Of a stretch of 64,000 nucleotides of DNA, positions 9,943-17,669 are shown piece after piece. The DNA lies in NCBI RefSeq assembly GCF_014204795.1, contig NZ_JACHMB010000001.1, positions 3,348,001 to 3,412,000 of the forward strand, given 5' to 3'. The stretch is from Nonomuraea jabiensis (GTDB lineage: Bacteria; Actinomycetota; Actinomycetes; Streptosporangiales; Streptosporangiaceae). Position numbers and translations under genes: made by a program. The notes under the pieces are model-generated. The model saw only the letters and a program-made list of their open reading frames with translations. It did not search any database and had not been told where the DNA came from. Position 1 is the first letter of the stretch. The number at the start of each line of letters is the position of its first letter.

Positions 9943-10989
9943 TCAAGGAACGGGTCTTGATCGGGGTACGGGCTCGAAGATAGACACGTGAAACGCGGCA
10001 TGCGTTACTACTTTTTGCCGACTTTTCATGACATTTCGGGAGATAAATCCCGCTATTCGCCTGTCAAGCTCGGCCGGGTCCGTATGCCACGCACTCGGCC
10101 CCATCCCGACCACCTGGGCGATGTCGTCATGCCCCAGCTCCATCTCGAACTCCACCGAACGTCGCTCCAGCTCGGCGAAGCCCTCCAGACTCCGCGCCAG
10201 CCTGCGTTCCTTCTCCTCGTCCACGGAGAGCAGCCCAAGCTCCTCGACCAGCGGGCTCAGGTGCCGCGCGGCCGGGGTCACGACCACCGCGACGCCGCCG
10301 GGCCTCAGGATCCTCCCGAACTCGGGCCCGTTCCTGGGCGCGAACACGTCCATCACCACATCGGCCACCCCATCCCTGATGGGGAGCGGACGCCACACGT
10401 CGGCCACGAACGCCCCTGCCCTGGGATGCACCCGCGCCGCCCGGCGTACAGCGTGCTTCGACACATCGAACGCCATCCCGATGCCATCGTTCACCGCGTC
10501 CAACGCGGCCGCCAGGTAGTGCCCGGTGCCCGCGCCTGCGTCGACGATCAACGGCGCGGCCCAGCCCTCCGCGCGACGATCGCCGATTTCCGGCTCGTAC
10601 GCGGGATCCGTTGATCCAGCGCCGTGACCGGCCTCCACTCCCGCCCCACGGTACGCCCTCAGCCCCGTGCCGTCATTCGTTTCGGCGGAGTGCTCACGTT
10701 TTGCTGGAACGTTCTTGTTGCACGCGTACTTTCGTACGGTTTCTGCTACCGCGTCGTGCAGTGGTGCGTAGTGGCCCGCATCGAGAAATCGCGCTCGCGC
10801 GGCCACCATCTCGGGGCTGTCGGCCGTTCCCGGGGGTTTGTTGCCGACCAGGAGGCTCACGTAGCCCTGCTTGGCGATGTCGAAGGCATGCCCTTGGGCG
10901 CACCGCAGCGCGCCGGCGTCGAGCCGGAGGGCGGCTCGGCAGACGGGGCACGCCAGGTATTCGACGATATCGGCCAGCATGCCGCCCAT
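9943..10989 (-). CDS. RlmA-like 23S rRNA (guanine-N1) methyltransferase with an insertion
   Basis: The N-terminus carries a zinc-binding motif (CPVCRAAL, then LRCAQGHAFD) followed by AKQGYVSLL, the signature of the RlmA/TlrB family that methylates a guanine in helix 35 of 23S rRNA. The SAM-binding motif is VDAGAGTGHY; the remaining methyltransferase core runs to the C-terminus. Between the zinc domain and the SAM domain are about 60 extra residues (from KYACNKNV to RRAEGWAAP) absent from the usual 270-280-aa enzyme. The coding DNA there (about 10570-10770) looks less GC-rich. The start is uncertain: ATG 10989 (MGGMLAD) or ATG 10980 (MLAD). Some family members confer resistance to macrolides such as tylosin. 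Confidence 0.75.
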   Translation of the reverse strand: MGGMLADIVEYLACPVCRAALRLDAGALRCAQGHAFDIAKQGYVSLLVGNKPPGTADSPEMVAARARFLDAGHYAPLHDAVAETVRKYACNKNVPAKREHSAETNDGTGLRAYRGAGVEAGHGAGSTDPAYEPEIGDRRAEGWAAPLIVDAGAGTGHYLAAALDAVNDGIGMAFDVSKHAVRRAARVHPRAGAFVADVWRPLPIRDGVADVVMDVFAPRNGPEFGRILRPGGVAVVVTPAARHLSPLVEELGLLSVDEEKERRLARSLEGFAELERRSVEFEMELGHDDIAQVVGMGPSAWHTDPAELDRRIAGFISRNVMKSRQKVVTHAAFHVSIFEPVPRSRPVP

Positions 10990-11020
10990 TCTCGTCCACC
11001 CCCCGGCCCCCCTTCCCACG

Positions 11021-11052
11021 GGGCACACCCCACCGGGGGCACACCCCACCGG
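11021..11052. repeat. 16-bp tandem repeat
   Basis: The unit gggcacaccccaccgg occurs twice in direct succession, followed by a degenerate third copy. It lies just upstream of the RlmA-like gene and may include part of its promoter. Confidence 0.8.
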
Positions 11053-11085
11053 GGGCGGGCACCACCAGGGCGGGGCACCACCCGG

Positions 11086-11290
11086 GGCTGGGCGCCGTGC
11101 GCATGGCGCCGGTCTCCGCCGTCCCGCTGCTCGCCGACGCGGCGCGCCTGGAGAGGCGGGCGCGCCTGGAGAGGTGGGCGTTGTGGGGCGGTGTGCGTCC
11201 TTGGAGGGCGCGAAGGGAGGGGCACAGCGCCGTCGAGGGAGCGGGCGTCGGGTGGTGGCGTGTGTCCTTTGGGCGGCGCGGGCTGCGAGG
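11086..11290. repeat. Intergenic repeat, copy 1
   Basis: This segment and 11325-11510 are direct copies 239 bases apart. Shared blocks include ctgctcgccgacgcggcg, gtgtgcgtccttggagggcg and gaggggcacagcgccgtcga. Copy 1 contains an extra internal duplication (gcgcctggagagg, twice). No coding feature is credible in it. Confidence 0.8.
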
Positions 11291-11324
11291 TGGCGCGCCC
11301 AGGGGGACGGGCTGGCGTGCGGGT

Positions 11325-11510
11325 GGCTGGGCGCCGTGCGTGTGGCGCCGGGCTCCGCCGTCCCGCTGCTCGCCGACGCGGCGCTTGGAGGGGGCGGGCG
11401 TTGTGGGGCGGTGTGCGTCCTTGGAGGGCGCGCACGGAGGGGCACAGCGCCGTCGAGCGGAGCGGGCGTCGGGGGCGGGGTGTGTCCCCTGGGGGCGGCG
11501 TGGGGTGGGG
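11325..11510. repeat. Intergenic repeat, copy 2
   Basis: This is the second copy of the repeat at 11086-11290. It ends next to the rho stop codon, so transcripts of rho run into it. A partial third copy lies at 1226-1300, about 10 kb away, which marks it as a dispersed element and not merely a local duplication. Confidence 0.8.
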
Positions 11511-11511
11511 G

Positions 11512-12618
11512 TTAGGCGGCGGTGGTGGCTTCGAGGAGGAAGGCGGCGTTGGAGGGGGTGGAGCGGAGCTTGTCGACGAGCATCTCGAGCCCCTGCTGCT
11601 TCTCCAGCGTGGTGAGCATGCGCCGCAACCGCCACACCACCTGCCGCTCCTCCGTGTGCAGCAGGATCTCCTCCCGCCGCGTCCCCGAGGCGTCCAGGTC
11701 CACGGCCGGGAAGAGCCGCCGCTCCGCGAGCTCGCGGACGAGGTGCAGCTCCATGTTCCCCGTCCCCTTGAACTCCTCGTACAGGTTGTTGTCCATCCGC
11801 GACCCCGTGTCCACCAGCGCGGTGGCGAGGATGGTGAGGGAGCCGCCGCCCTCGACGTTGCGGGCGGCGCCGAAGAAGCGCTTGGGCGGGTACAGGGCCC
11901 CGGCGTCGATGCCGCCGGTGAGGACCCGGCCGCCGCCGGGCGCCAGGTTGTTGTACGCCCGCCCCAGCCGCGTCAGCGAGTCGAGCAGGAGCACCACGTC
12001 CTGGCCGGACTCGACGAGCCGCTTGGCCCGCTCGACGGCCAGCTCGGCGACGGCGGTGTGGTCGCGGTCGGGGTGGTCGAAGGTGGAGTAGAAGATCTCG
12101 CCGGAGATCGTGGCGCGCATCTCGGTGACCTCCTCGGGCCGCTCGCCCACGAGGAGGACCATGAGGTGCACTTCGGGGTGGTTGCGGGTGATCCCGGCGG
12201 CCAGCGCCTGCAGGACCATGGTCTTGCCGGCCTTGGGCGGGGCGACGATGAGGCCGCGCTGCCCCTTGCCGATGGGCGCGAAGAGGTCGATGACGCGCGT
12301 GCTGAGCGACTCGGTCTCGATGCGGAGCCGCTCGGTCGGATGTACGGGTGTCAGCTCGGCGAACCTGGGCCGGCCGCGCCACTGCGCGGCGCCGTTGACC
12401 GAGGTGACGCCCACGAGCTTGTTGCCGGCGAACGACGCGACGACGTGGTCGCCGGGCCGCAGGTCGAACTGCCGTACCTTGTCGGGCGTGAGGCGCACGT
12501 CGCCGGGTCCGGGGAGGTGCCCGGCCCGGAGGAACGCGGATTTCTCGCGTACGTCCAGGAGGCCCTCGACCTGGCGGACGGGCACGTCCGCACGCTGCTC
12601 TGGAATGTGTACAGACAT
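11512..12618 (-). CDS. rho: Short transcription termination factor Rho
   Basis: The 368-aa protein carries the whole Rho core: an OB-fold/cold-shock RNA-binding domain (about 15-75), Walker A APPKAGKT, Walker B with arginine segment DVVLLLDSLTRLGRAYN, the Q-loop region VLTGGIDAGALYPPKRFFGAARN, and the R-loop segment YEEFKGTGNMELHL. The catalytic ER of ERPEEVTEM is kept. What is missing is the N-terminus: only about 17 residues precede the OB fold, whereas E. coli Rho (419 aa) has a helical bundle and actinobacterial Rho usually carries a long charged extension. This is probably a second Rho in addition to a long housekeeping copy elsewhere, which I cannot verify. The start ATG has AAAGGGG eight bases upstream. 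Confidence 0.88.
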   Translation of the reverse strand: MSVHIPEQRADVPVRQVEGLLDVREKSAFLRAGHLPGPGDVRLTPDKVRQFDLRPGDHVVASFAGNKLVGVTSVNGAAQWRGRPRFAELTPVHPTERLRIETESLSTRVIDLFAPIGKGQRGLIVAPPKAGKTMVLQALAAGITRNHPEVHLMVLLVGERPEEVTEMRATISGEIFYSTFDHPDRDHTAVAELAVERAKRLVESGQDVVLLLDSLTRLGRAYNNLAPGGGRVLTGGIDAGALYPPKRFFGAARNVEGGGSLTILATALVDTGSRMDNNLYEEFKGTGNMELHLVRELAERRLFPAVDLDASGTRREEILLHTEERQVVWRLRRMLTTLEKQQGLEMLVDKLRSTPSNAAFLLEATTAA

Positions 12619-12762
12619 GGTGAAACCCCTTTAAGGGAATGCGCCGGACCAGCCCGGAAGCGGTCGGGCGCGGTGTGGAAAGAAAGGAAGCCGGGCCCCT
12701 CGAGAGAACCGGGGCGAGACTCAGATGAAGATCGGCGGAGCCGAAGCTCGACGCCTGGTGGC

Positions 12763-12790
12763 AAGATACCACACCATCTGGCCCAGTAAA
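12763..12790 (-). promoter_or_regulatory. Candidate promoter of the short rho
   Basis: On the minus strand TTTACT (12785-12790) and TATCTT (12763-12768) are separated by 16 bases, a fair SigA-type promoter. Transcription would start near 12756, giving a leader of about 138 nt, long enough for the autogenous attenuation known for rho in other bacteria. Confidence 0.45.
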
Positions 12791-12794
12791 CGCC

Positions 12795-12810
12795 TAGCCC
12801 TCTTGGGCTA
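12795..12810. promoter_or_regulatory. Perfect inverted repeat next to the rho -35
   Basis: The sequence tagccc-tctt-gggcta is a perfect 6-bp inverted repeat four bases from the proposed -35 of rho. It could be an activator or repressor site; no regulator can be named. Confidence 0.35.
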
Positions 12811-12950
12811 TTCCCGGGCCGTTCTCGGAGTTTCTCCCACGGACGCGGGCAGGGGGACGCGACAATGTTCTTCTCGGCACCGTACTGCGAGGAAAATTAC
12901 CGCACCCGGTGTGCCGGAGGGCATAGGCCCCCGTCGAAGCAGCGCCATCG

Positions 12951-13001
12951 TGTCAAGTGACATGCAGGACCCCTGCAACTCGGTGAGGGTTCCATAGAAC
13001 C
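12951..13001. promoter_or_regulatory. Three consecutive palindromes upstream of the zinc-ribbon gene
   Basis: Within 51 bases lie TGTCA-AG-TGACA (12951-12962), TGCAGG-ACC-CCTGCA (12963-12977) and GGTTC-CATA-GAACC (12988-13001), all perfect. They directly precede the ribosome site of the 50-aa gene, so they may be operators or folded leader elements. Confidence 0.45.
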
Positions 13002-13027
13002 AACAGGAAACTCCTTGGGGGAGCACC

Positions 13028-13180
13028 ATGAAGACCGTCAACCACTGCCCGCGGTGCCACCACGAGCTCGACGAGGGCCCGATCATTTACCGGTGCGCGC
13101 ACTGCTGCCGCGCCGTCTACGCGGCCGACATCGAGAACGAGTTCGTTCCGCGCCAGCAGCAGGTAGCCGTAGCCGCCTAA
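13028..13180 (+). CDS. 50-aa zinc-ribbon protein
   Basis: This small gene encodes two CxxC-type pairs, CPRC (residues 7-10) and CAHC (about 23-26), a classical zinc ribbon, followed by an acidic middle and a short Gln/Val/Ala tail. The ATG is preceded by GGGGGAG at a good distance, which, with the conserved-looking Cys spacing, supports a real gene. Size and motif recall ribosome- or RNA polymerase-associated ribbons, but no family can be named. The next gene starts nine bases downstream, so the two may be co-transcribed. Confidence 0.75.
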   Translation: MKTVNHCPRCHHELDEGPIIYRCAHCCRAVYAADIENEFVPRQQQVAVAA

Positions 13181-13189
13181 TCTGGGCGA

Positions 13190-13930
13190 GTGCCGCATAC
13201 ATCCATAACAGTGTCCGGCGTCGAGGTGACGCCGCTCTGCGACGCCGTAGGTCCCATGGGAGCGGCGATCCGCCGCCCGCTCGCCGAGATGTTCCCCGGT
13301 TCCGGGCTCCAGGACGAGCCTTGGGTCCTGCACTTCCACTGCTACCTGATCCGCGACGCGGCCGGTCGGCTGACCCTCGTCGACACCGGGATCGGTGACG
13401 AAGACTCACCGGCCGCGAGCTGGGCCCCCGTTCCCGGCACCCTGGCCGGCGAGCTGGCCGCCGCGGGCGTCGCGCCCGCCGAGATCGGCACCGTCGTCCT
13501 CACGCACCTGCACAGCGACCACGCCAGTGGCGTGGTGACCGACGGCAGGCCCGCGTTCGAGAACGCCCGGTACGTCCTCCAGCAGGCCGAGGTGGACGCC
13601 GCGCGGGGCCCCGTGCTCGACCGGCTCCTCACCCCCATCAAGGGGCAGCTGCAGGTCGTCGAGGGCCACGCCGAGGTCTCGCCGGGCGTCCACGTGCAGC
13701 ACGCGCCCGGGCACACGCCGGGCCACCAGATCGCCAGGGTCGGCGACGTGGCCGTGACCGGCGACCTCGTGCTCCACCCGGTGCAGCTCGACGACCCGGC
13801 CATCCGGTACGCCTACGACGACGACCAGGAGACGGCCGCGCGCACCCGGGCGGAGGTGCTCCAGGCGCTCAGGGCCGAGCGCGCGATTCTCGCAACCGCT
13901 CACTTCGGCGAGCCGTTCCTGCGTCTGTGA
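13190..13930 (+). CDS. Metallo-beta-lactamase-fold hydrolase
   Basis: The 246-aa protein has the MBL signature THLHSDHASG (about 102-111), a downstream HTPGH and the metal-bridging Asp in VTGDLVLHP. The domain fills the whole chain with no signal peptide, so it acts in the cytoplasm. The family includes lactonases, glyoxalase II and thiolesterases; the sequence alone does not select a substrate. Translation starts at a GTG nine bases after the zinc-ribbon stop codon. Confidence 0.8.
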   Translation: MPHTSITVSGVEVTPLCDAVGPMGAAIRRPLAEMFPGSGLQDEPWVLHFHCYLIRDAAGRLTLVDTGIGDEDSPAASWAPVPGTLAGELAAAGVAPAEIGTVVLTHLHSDHASGVVTDGRPAFENARYVLQQAEVDAARGPVLDRLLTPIKGQLQVVEGHAEVSPGVHVQHAPGHTPGHQIARVGDVAVTGDLVLHPVQLDDPAIRYAYDDDQETAARTRAEVLQALRAERAILATAHFGEPFLRL

Positions 13931-13955
13931 CGTTTCCCGGGCACGATGTGTAGCC

Positions 13956-14855
13956 ATGAAGATACGCGTTGTGACCGGCGTCGCACTCGGCGCCGCTCTG
14001 GTCGTCCCGTCGGCGGCGTGGGCGGCCCCCACACCCGATCTGACCGGGGCCGCCGTCTACGCGGCGGCAGGCAACCAGCTCAGCCGATACACGGCCGCCG
14101 GCGAGTGGCACCCGCTCGCCAGCTTCGGAGCCACGCAGTTCGCCGCGTCGCCCGACGGCACCAAGGCCGCCTGGATCACTGAGAGCGGCAACCTCAACAT
14201 CAGGGAGCGCGGCAAGACCAGCACGATCGTCAGCGGTCTCCAGGGCAGTACGCCGTGCCTCACCCCGGTCTGGTCCGCCGACTCGACCAAGGTGGCCTAC
14301 CCGAGCGCGAACGGCACGATCAACGCCGTCCGGGCCGACGGCAGCAGCGCCCCGCGCAAGCTGGGCGTGTCCAAGGGCGTCTGCCACCTCGCCTGGGCGG
14401 GCAACGGGCGCTACCTCGCCGGCTTCACCACCACCGGCGACGCCCTCTACCGGCTCGACGCCAAGACGGGCAAGACCGTCATGGTCAAGGGCGTCAAGGC
14501 CATCACCCACGTGCAGAGCCTGTCGCCCGACGGCAGCAAGGCGGTCGTGGCGTTCCCGGAGGGCACGCCGGCGCTCGCCGCCAGGACCTGGCCCACCACG
14601 TTCAAGCCGGTCATCCTCGCGATCCCGTCGGGCAAGCGGCAGAAGCTGCCGGCCAAGGGCAACGCCATCGGCGCGTACTACCTGCCGGACGGCCGTCTCG
14701 TGATGCGGATGGCCGCCGCGCGCACGCAGCCGCGGCACGCGGCCGACCACGCCCACAACACGCTGGTCGTGTTCGACAGCGCGGGCAACGAGCTCCAGCG
14801 GCTGGCCGAGCCGCCCAAGGCCAGGAACCAGGCGCTGCTCCAGGTCGTGTCGTAA
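13956..14855 (+). CDS. Secreted beta-propeller (TolB/WD40-like) protein
   Basis: The 299-aa product begins with a Sec signal peptide (MKIR, hydrophobic core, cleavage likely after AWA at about residue 24). The rest consists of repeated propeller blades such as TQFAASPDGTKAAWI, PVWSADSTKVAYP and QSLSPDGSKAVVAF, as in TolB-like and WD40-like extracytoplasmic proteins. Two Cys residues (STPCLTP, KGVCHLA) could form a disulfide in the exported protein. It probably binds a partner at the cell surface; no catalytic motif is visible. It ends five bases from the convergent kinase gene. Confidence 0.75.
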   Translation: MKIRVVTGVALGAALVVPSAAWAAPTPDLTGAAVYAAAGNQLSRYTAAGEWHPLASFGATQFAASPDGTKAAWITESGNLNIRERGKTSTIVSGLQGSTPCLTPVWSADSTKVAYPSANGTINAVRADGSSAPRKLGVSKGVCHLAWAGNGRYLAGFTTTGDALYRLDAKTGKTVMVKGVKAITHVQSLSPDGSKAVVAFPEGTPALAARTWPTTFKPVILAIPSGKRQKLPAKGNAIGAYYLPDGRLVMRMAAARTQPRHAADHAHNTLVVFDSAGNELQRLAEPPKARNQALLQVVS

Positions 14856-14859
14856 GGGG

Positions 14860-16761
14860 CTACCGTCCGCTCATGGCCGGCTGATCGGCCAGGAGCGACG
14901 AGGGCAGGGAGGCCATCGCGGTCAGGCCGCCGTACGGGGAGGGCGCGAGAGTGACCTTGATGCCGTGCCTGGCCGCGAGCCTGCTCACCACGAACAGGCC
15001 GAGCCGGTCGCTCTGCGCCAGGTCGAACTCCGGCCTCTTCGCCAGCCGCTCGTTGAGCTCGTCCAGCTCGGCCCTGGCCAGGCCGAGACCGCGGTCCTCG
15101 ACCTCGATCATCAGGCCGTGCGGGGTGGTCGAGGTCCGCAGGTCCACCCTGGTCCGGGGCGGCGAGAAGAGGGTGGCGTTCTCGATCAGCTCGGCCATCA
15201 GGTGGGCCACGTCCGTGACCACCGCGCCGAGCAGCGCGACCGGCGGCGGCTGGAGGATCTCGACCCGCTCGTACTCCTCGACCTCCGCCACGGCCGCGCG
15301 CAGCACGTCGAGGATCGGCACCGGGTTGCGCCAGCCGCGCCCGGGCGCCTGGTCCGACAGGATGATGAGGCTCTCGGCGTGCCTGCGCATGCGGGTGGTG
15401 AGGTGGTCGAGCTTGAACAGGTCCGCCAGCACCTCGGGCTCCTCCGTCGCCCGCTCCATGCTGTCGAGCTGGAGCAGCTGCCGGTGCAGCAGCGACTGGT
15501 TGCGCCTGGCCAGGTTCACGAAGACCTGGCTGACGCCGTGCCGGAGCCGGGCCTGGCTCACCGCGGCCGCGACGGCCGTGGACTGCACGTCGTTGAACGC
15601 CTGGACGATGTCGCGTACCTCGGACGTGTGGGACGTGACCTCGATCGGGGCGATCTCTTCGGCGGTGGGCGGGGCCGTGTTCGTCCGCAACCGCTTGACC
15701 AGGCCGGCCAGCCGCACCTCGGCCAGCTCCGTGGCGGCGTCGCGGAGCCCGGCCAGCTCGCGCACCAGCCGCTTGCGGAAGCGCAGCGAGAACATGATCG
15801 ACGCGATGACGGCGATCAGGCCGACACCGCCCGCGACCCCGATCTTGATGAGCATGCCGATGGCCGTGGGCGTCACCCGGTTCACGAGGCTCTTGACGGC
15901 CAGGGCCTGGTTGCGCTCGACCGCCGCCCACAGGTTCTGGCCGTCGACGGGCCAGGTGGCGGCCGTGACGGGCAGGCCGTTCGTGGCCGCCTGGCCCCGG
16001 ATGGCGTCCTCGGCGTCCAGGAACTCCTTGTAGACCGATGACTCGGCCAGCCGCGCGTACGGGCCGCGCAGGCCGCGGTCGAGATGCGAGAGCGCCTGCG
16101 AGAACAGCAGCCGCCTGGTGGCCACCATCCCCGTGAACGCCTCGTGCTCCGGGGGCTCCACCCGGCCCTTGCCCAGAACGACCGCGATCAGCGCCCGCTC
16201 CCTGGACAGCACGTCCTTGGCCTCGCCCAGCATGGTCACCGCCCTGGCCTGCTTGTAGAGGGCCATGTCGGGCACAAGCACCATGGCGTCGTACATGCGG
16301 AAGGACGCGTCCACGATCTGGCTGTAGCCGTCGATCACGTCGAGCGGCGCCACGGCCCCGCCGTCCACCTCGCGGCGGACCTCCGCGAGCTGGTCGAGCT
16401 TGGTGTTCAGCGCGGCGAGCTGCGCGGTCATCTCCGGTGACAGGTCACGCTGGTTCTTGGCGAGCGTACGGAACGCGGTCACGGCCTTGTCCGTCTCGCC
16501 GCGCTGCTTGGCCATCTTGGCGGCGCCCTGCCGGCTGACCAGGAACTCCACGGAGAACAGCCGCTCGTCCTGCAGCTCGATGTTGACGCGCTCGGACGGG
16601 TCGGCCAGGTTGGTCGCCAAGTCCTTGATCGACAGCAGGCGCACGCCGTCGCCGCCGGTCAGGCCCGCGGCGAACGCCCACAGGCCCACGAGGGACAGCA
16701 GCGGGACGAACAGGAGGACGAGAAGTTTCACGGCGATGGGGCGGCCACGCGTGGGGGGCAT
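14860..16761 (-). CDS. Membrane sensor histidine kinase with nitrate/nitrite-sensing-type input
   Basis: This 633-aa protein has a membrane segment near residues 10-32, a long extracytoplasmic helical domain (about 33-315) resembling the NIT domain (FSVEFLVSRQG, RERALIAVVL), and a second membrane helix (about 318-342). A signalling helix region and an HATPase domain (NATLFSPPRT, DRGLGLA) follow. The phosphoacceptor region (NQSLLHRQLLQLDSMERA) is of the type found in actinobacterial conservon (CvnA) kinases. In conservons such kinases are followed by roadblock, DUF742 and GTPase genes; none is present here, so this is an orphan. ATG 16761 is preceded by GGAGG four bases away. Confidence 0.82.
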   Translation of the reverse strand: MPPTRGRPIAVKLLVLLFVPLLSLVGLWAFAAGLTGGDGVRLLSIKDLATNLADPSERVNIELQDERLFSVEFLVSRQGAAKMAKQRGETDKAVTAFRTLAKNQRDLSPEMTAQLAALNTKLDQLAEVRREVDGGAVAPLDVIDGYSQIVDASFRMYDAMVLVPDMALYKQARAVTMLGEAKDVLSRERALIAVVLGKGRVEPPEHEAFTGMVATRRLLFSQALSHLDRGLRGPYARLAESSVYKEFLDAEDAIRGQAATNGLPVTAATWPVDGQNLWAAVERNQALAVKSLVNRVTPTAIGMLIKIGVAGGVGLIAVIASIMFSLRFRKRLVRELAGLRDAATELAEVRLAGLVKRLRTNTAPPTAEEIAPIEVTSHTSEVRDIVQAFNDVQSTAVAAAVSQARLRHGVSQVFVNLARRNQSLLHRQLLQLDSMERATEEPEVLADLFKLDHLTTRMRRHAESLIILSDQAPGRGWRNPVPILDVLRAAVAEVEEYERVEILQPPPVALLGAVVTDVAHLMAELIENATLFSPPRTRVDLRTSTTPHGLMIEVEDRGLGLARAELDELNERLAKRPEFDLAQSDRLGLFVVSRLAARHGIKVTLAPSPYGGLTAMASLPSSLLADQPAMSGR

Positions 16762-16823
16762 GCGACCTCCGGGTGCAAGATGAGATCGCCTCGCAGAGTA
16801 CACCCCCCTTTGAAAGGATTTCT

Positions 16824-17237
16824 GTGCGTCTTCCGCGTTCTTTCTCCGGCTGGACCATCGCGGTCTTCGGATTCCTCGCCTTCGCGCTCGGCCTGCTCGG
16901 GTTGGTCTCACCCGACTCGCTGCTGGCCATGCTGGGTTTCGAGGTGCTCGACGTCCGCCCCGCCGGGGACTACACGCTGGTCTATATGGCCGCCTCGTCG
17001 ATGGCGGCGGTGAACATGGGCGTTTATTACGTTTTCGCGGCTTCTCACGACTACACGCCGTTCTTCCGGTGGACGGTGCCGTTCAGGCTCGTGACGTTCG
17101 CCGTCTTCACCACGCTGGTGCTGACCGGGGCCGCGCCGGCCAAGTTCTTCGGCGTCGGGCTCTGGGAAGGGCTCGGCGCGCTCATCACGGGGTTCGCGCT
17201 CTGGCGCGAGGGCAAGCTCGTGCCCTCGCGCCAGTGA
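16824..17237 (+). CDS. Small four-helix membrane protein
   Basis: The 137-aa protein contains four hydrophobic helices (about 8-26, 45-70, 80-100, 107-127) and little else, ending in a charged tail (WREGKLVPSRQ). The GTG at 16824 is chosen because AAAGGA lies five bases upstream; the open frame continues upstream to 16773 with no ribosome site. I do not recognise the family. It is divergent from the NIT-type kinase. Confidence 0.65.
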   Translation: MRLPRSFSGWTIAVFGFLAFALGLLGLVSPDSLLAMLGFEVLDVRPAGDYTLVYMAASSMAAVNMGVYYVFAASHDYTPFFRWTVPFRLVTFAVFTTLVLTGAAPAKFFGVGLWEGLGALITGFALWREGKLVPSRQ

Positions 17238-17238
17238 G

Positions 17239-17595
17239 TCACCGCGTGGCTTCCTCCGAGTCGCGCGCGACCAGTCGGTCGCCCGGCTCGGGGGAGTGCC
17301 GCAGGCGCTTCTCCAGCTCGCGCTTCTCGTTCTCCAGCTGGGCCACCCGGTCGGTGGCCTCGGCCCTGGCACCCAGCAGCCGGCGGCGGCGCCTGGCGGA
17401 CCTGCGCGAGCCCGAGCCGATCAGCCAGAGGCCCAGCAGCAGGACGGCCGCGGTGGCCGCCCCCGCGAGGAACATCTCCACCTGATTGGGCTCGAAGGTG
17501 TACCCGAACAGGATGTACCTGGCGCTCTCCTCCGTCAGGACGATGGCCACCGCGCTGCCGGCGAGGAGGACCAAGAGCACTCCAAGTAGAATCAT
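17239..17595 (-). CDS. LapA-like small membrane protein with coiled coil
   Basis: The 118-aa protein has two membrane helices (about 2-20 and 43-60), an Arg-rich stretch (SRRSARRRRR), and a C-terminal coiled coil (AQLENEKRELEKRL). This is the arrangement of LapA/DUF1049-type proteins, which cluster under the membrane. The ATG at 17595 has AGGGG eight bases upstream; a GTG nine bases earlier is possible but too close to that site. Confidence 0.65.
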   Translation of the reverse strand: MILLGVLLVLLAGSAVAIVLTEESARYILFGYTFEPNQVEMFLAGAATAAVLLLGLWLIGSGSRRSARRRRRLLGARAEATDRVAQLENEKRELEKRLRHSPEPGDRLVARDSEEATR

Positions 17596-17669
17596 CCAAC
17601 TCACCCCTTGTCGTAAGAGCCCGATTCCCCTGCCCTGTCGGGGATGAGGTATGCGCCAGGATTGCCGTC

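Noticed and set aside
9943..11445. Full 500-codon form of the RlmA-like frame
   Set aside because: The first 150 codons translate the intergenic repeats into Pro/Arg-rich sequence; the family starts at the zinc motif, so the start is at 10989 or 10980.
10995..11511. CRISPR-like array because of repeated units
   Set aside because: The repeats are long (about 190-205 bp), only two in tandem, with no uniform short repeat or spacer and no cas gene.
10694..12772. 692-codon minus frame covering rho and the repeats
   Set aside because: It is out of frame with rho, Arg/Pro-rich and crosses intergenic repeats; rho itself explains the coding signal.
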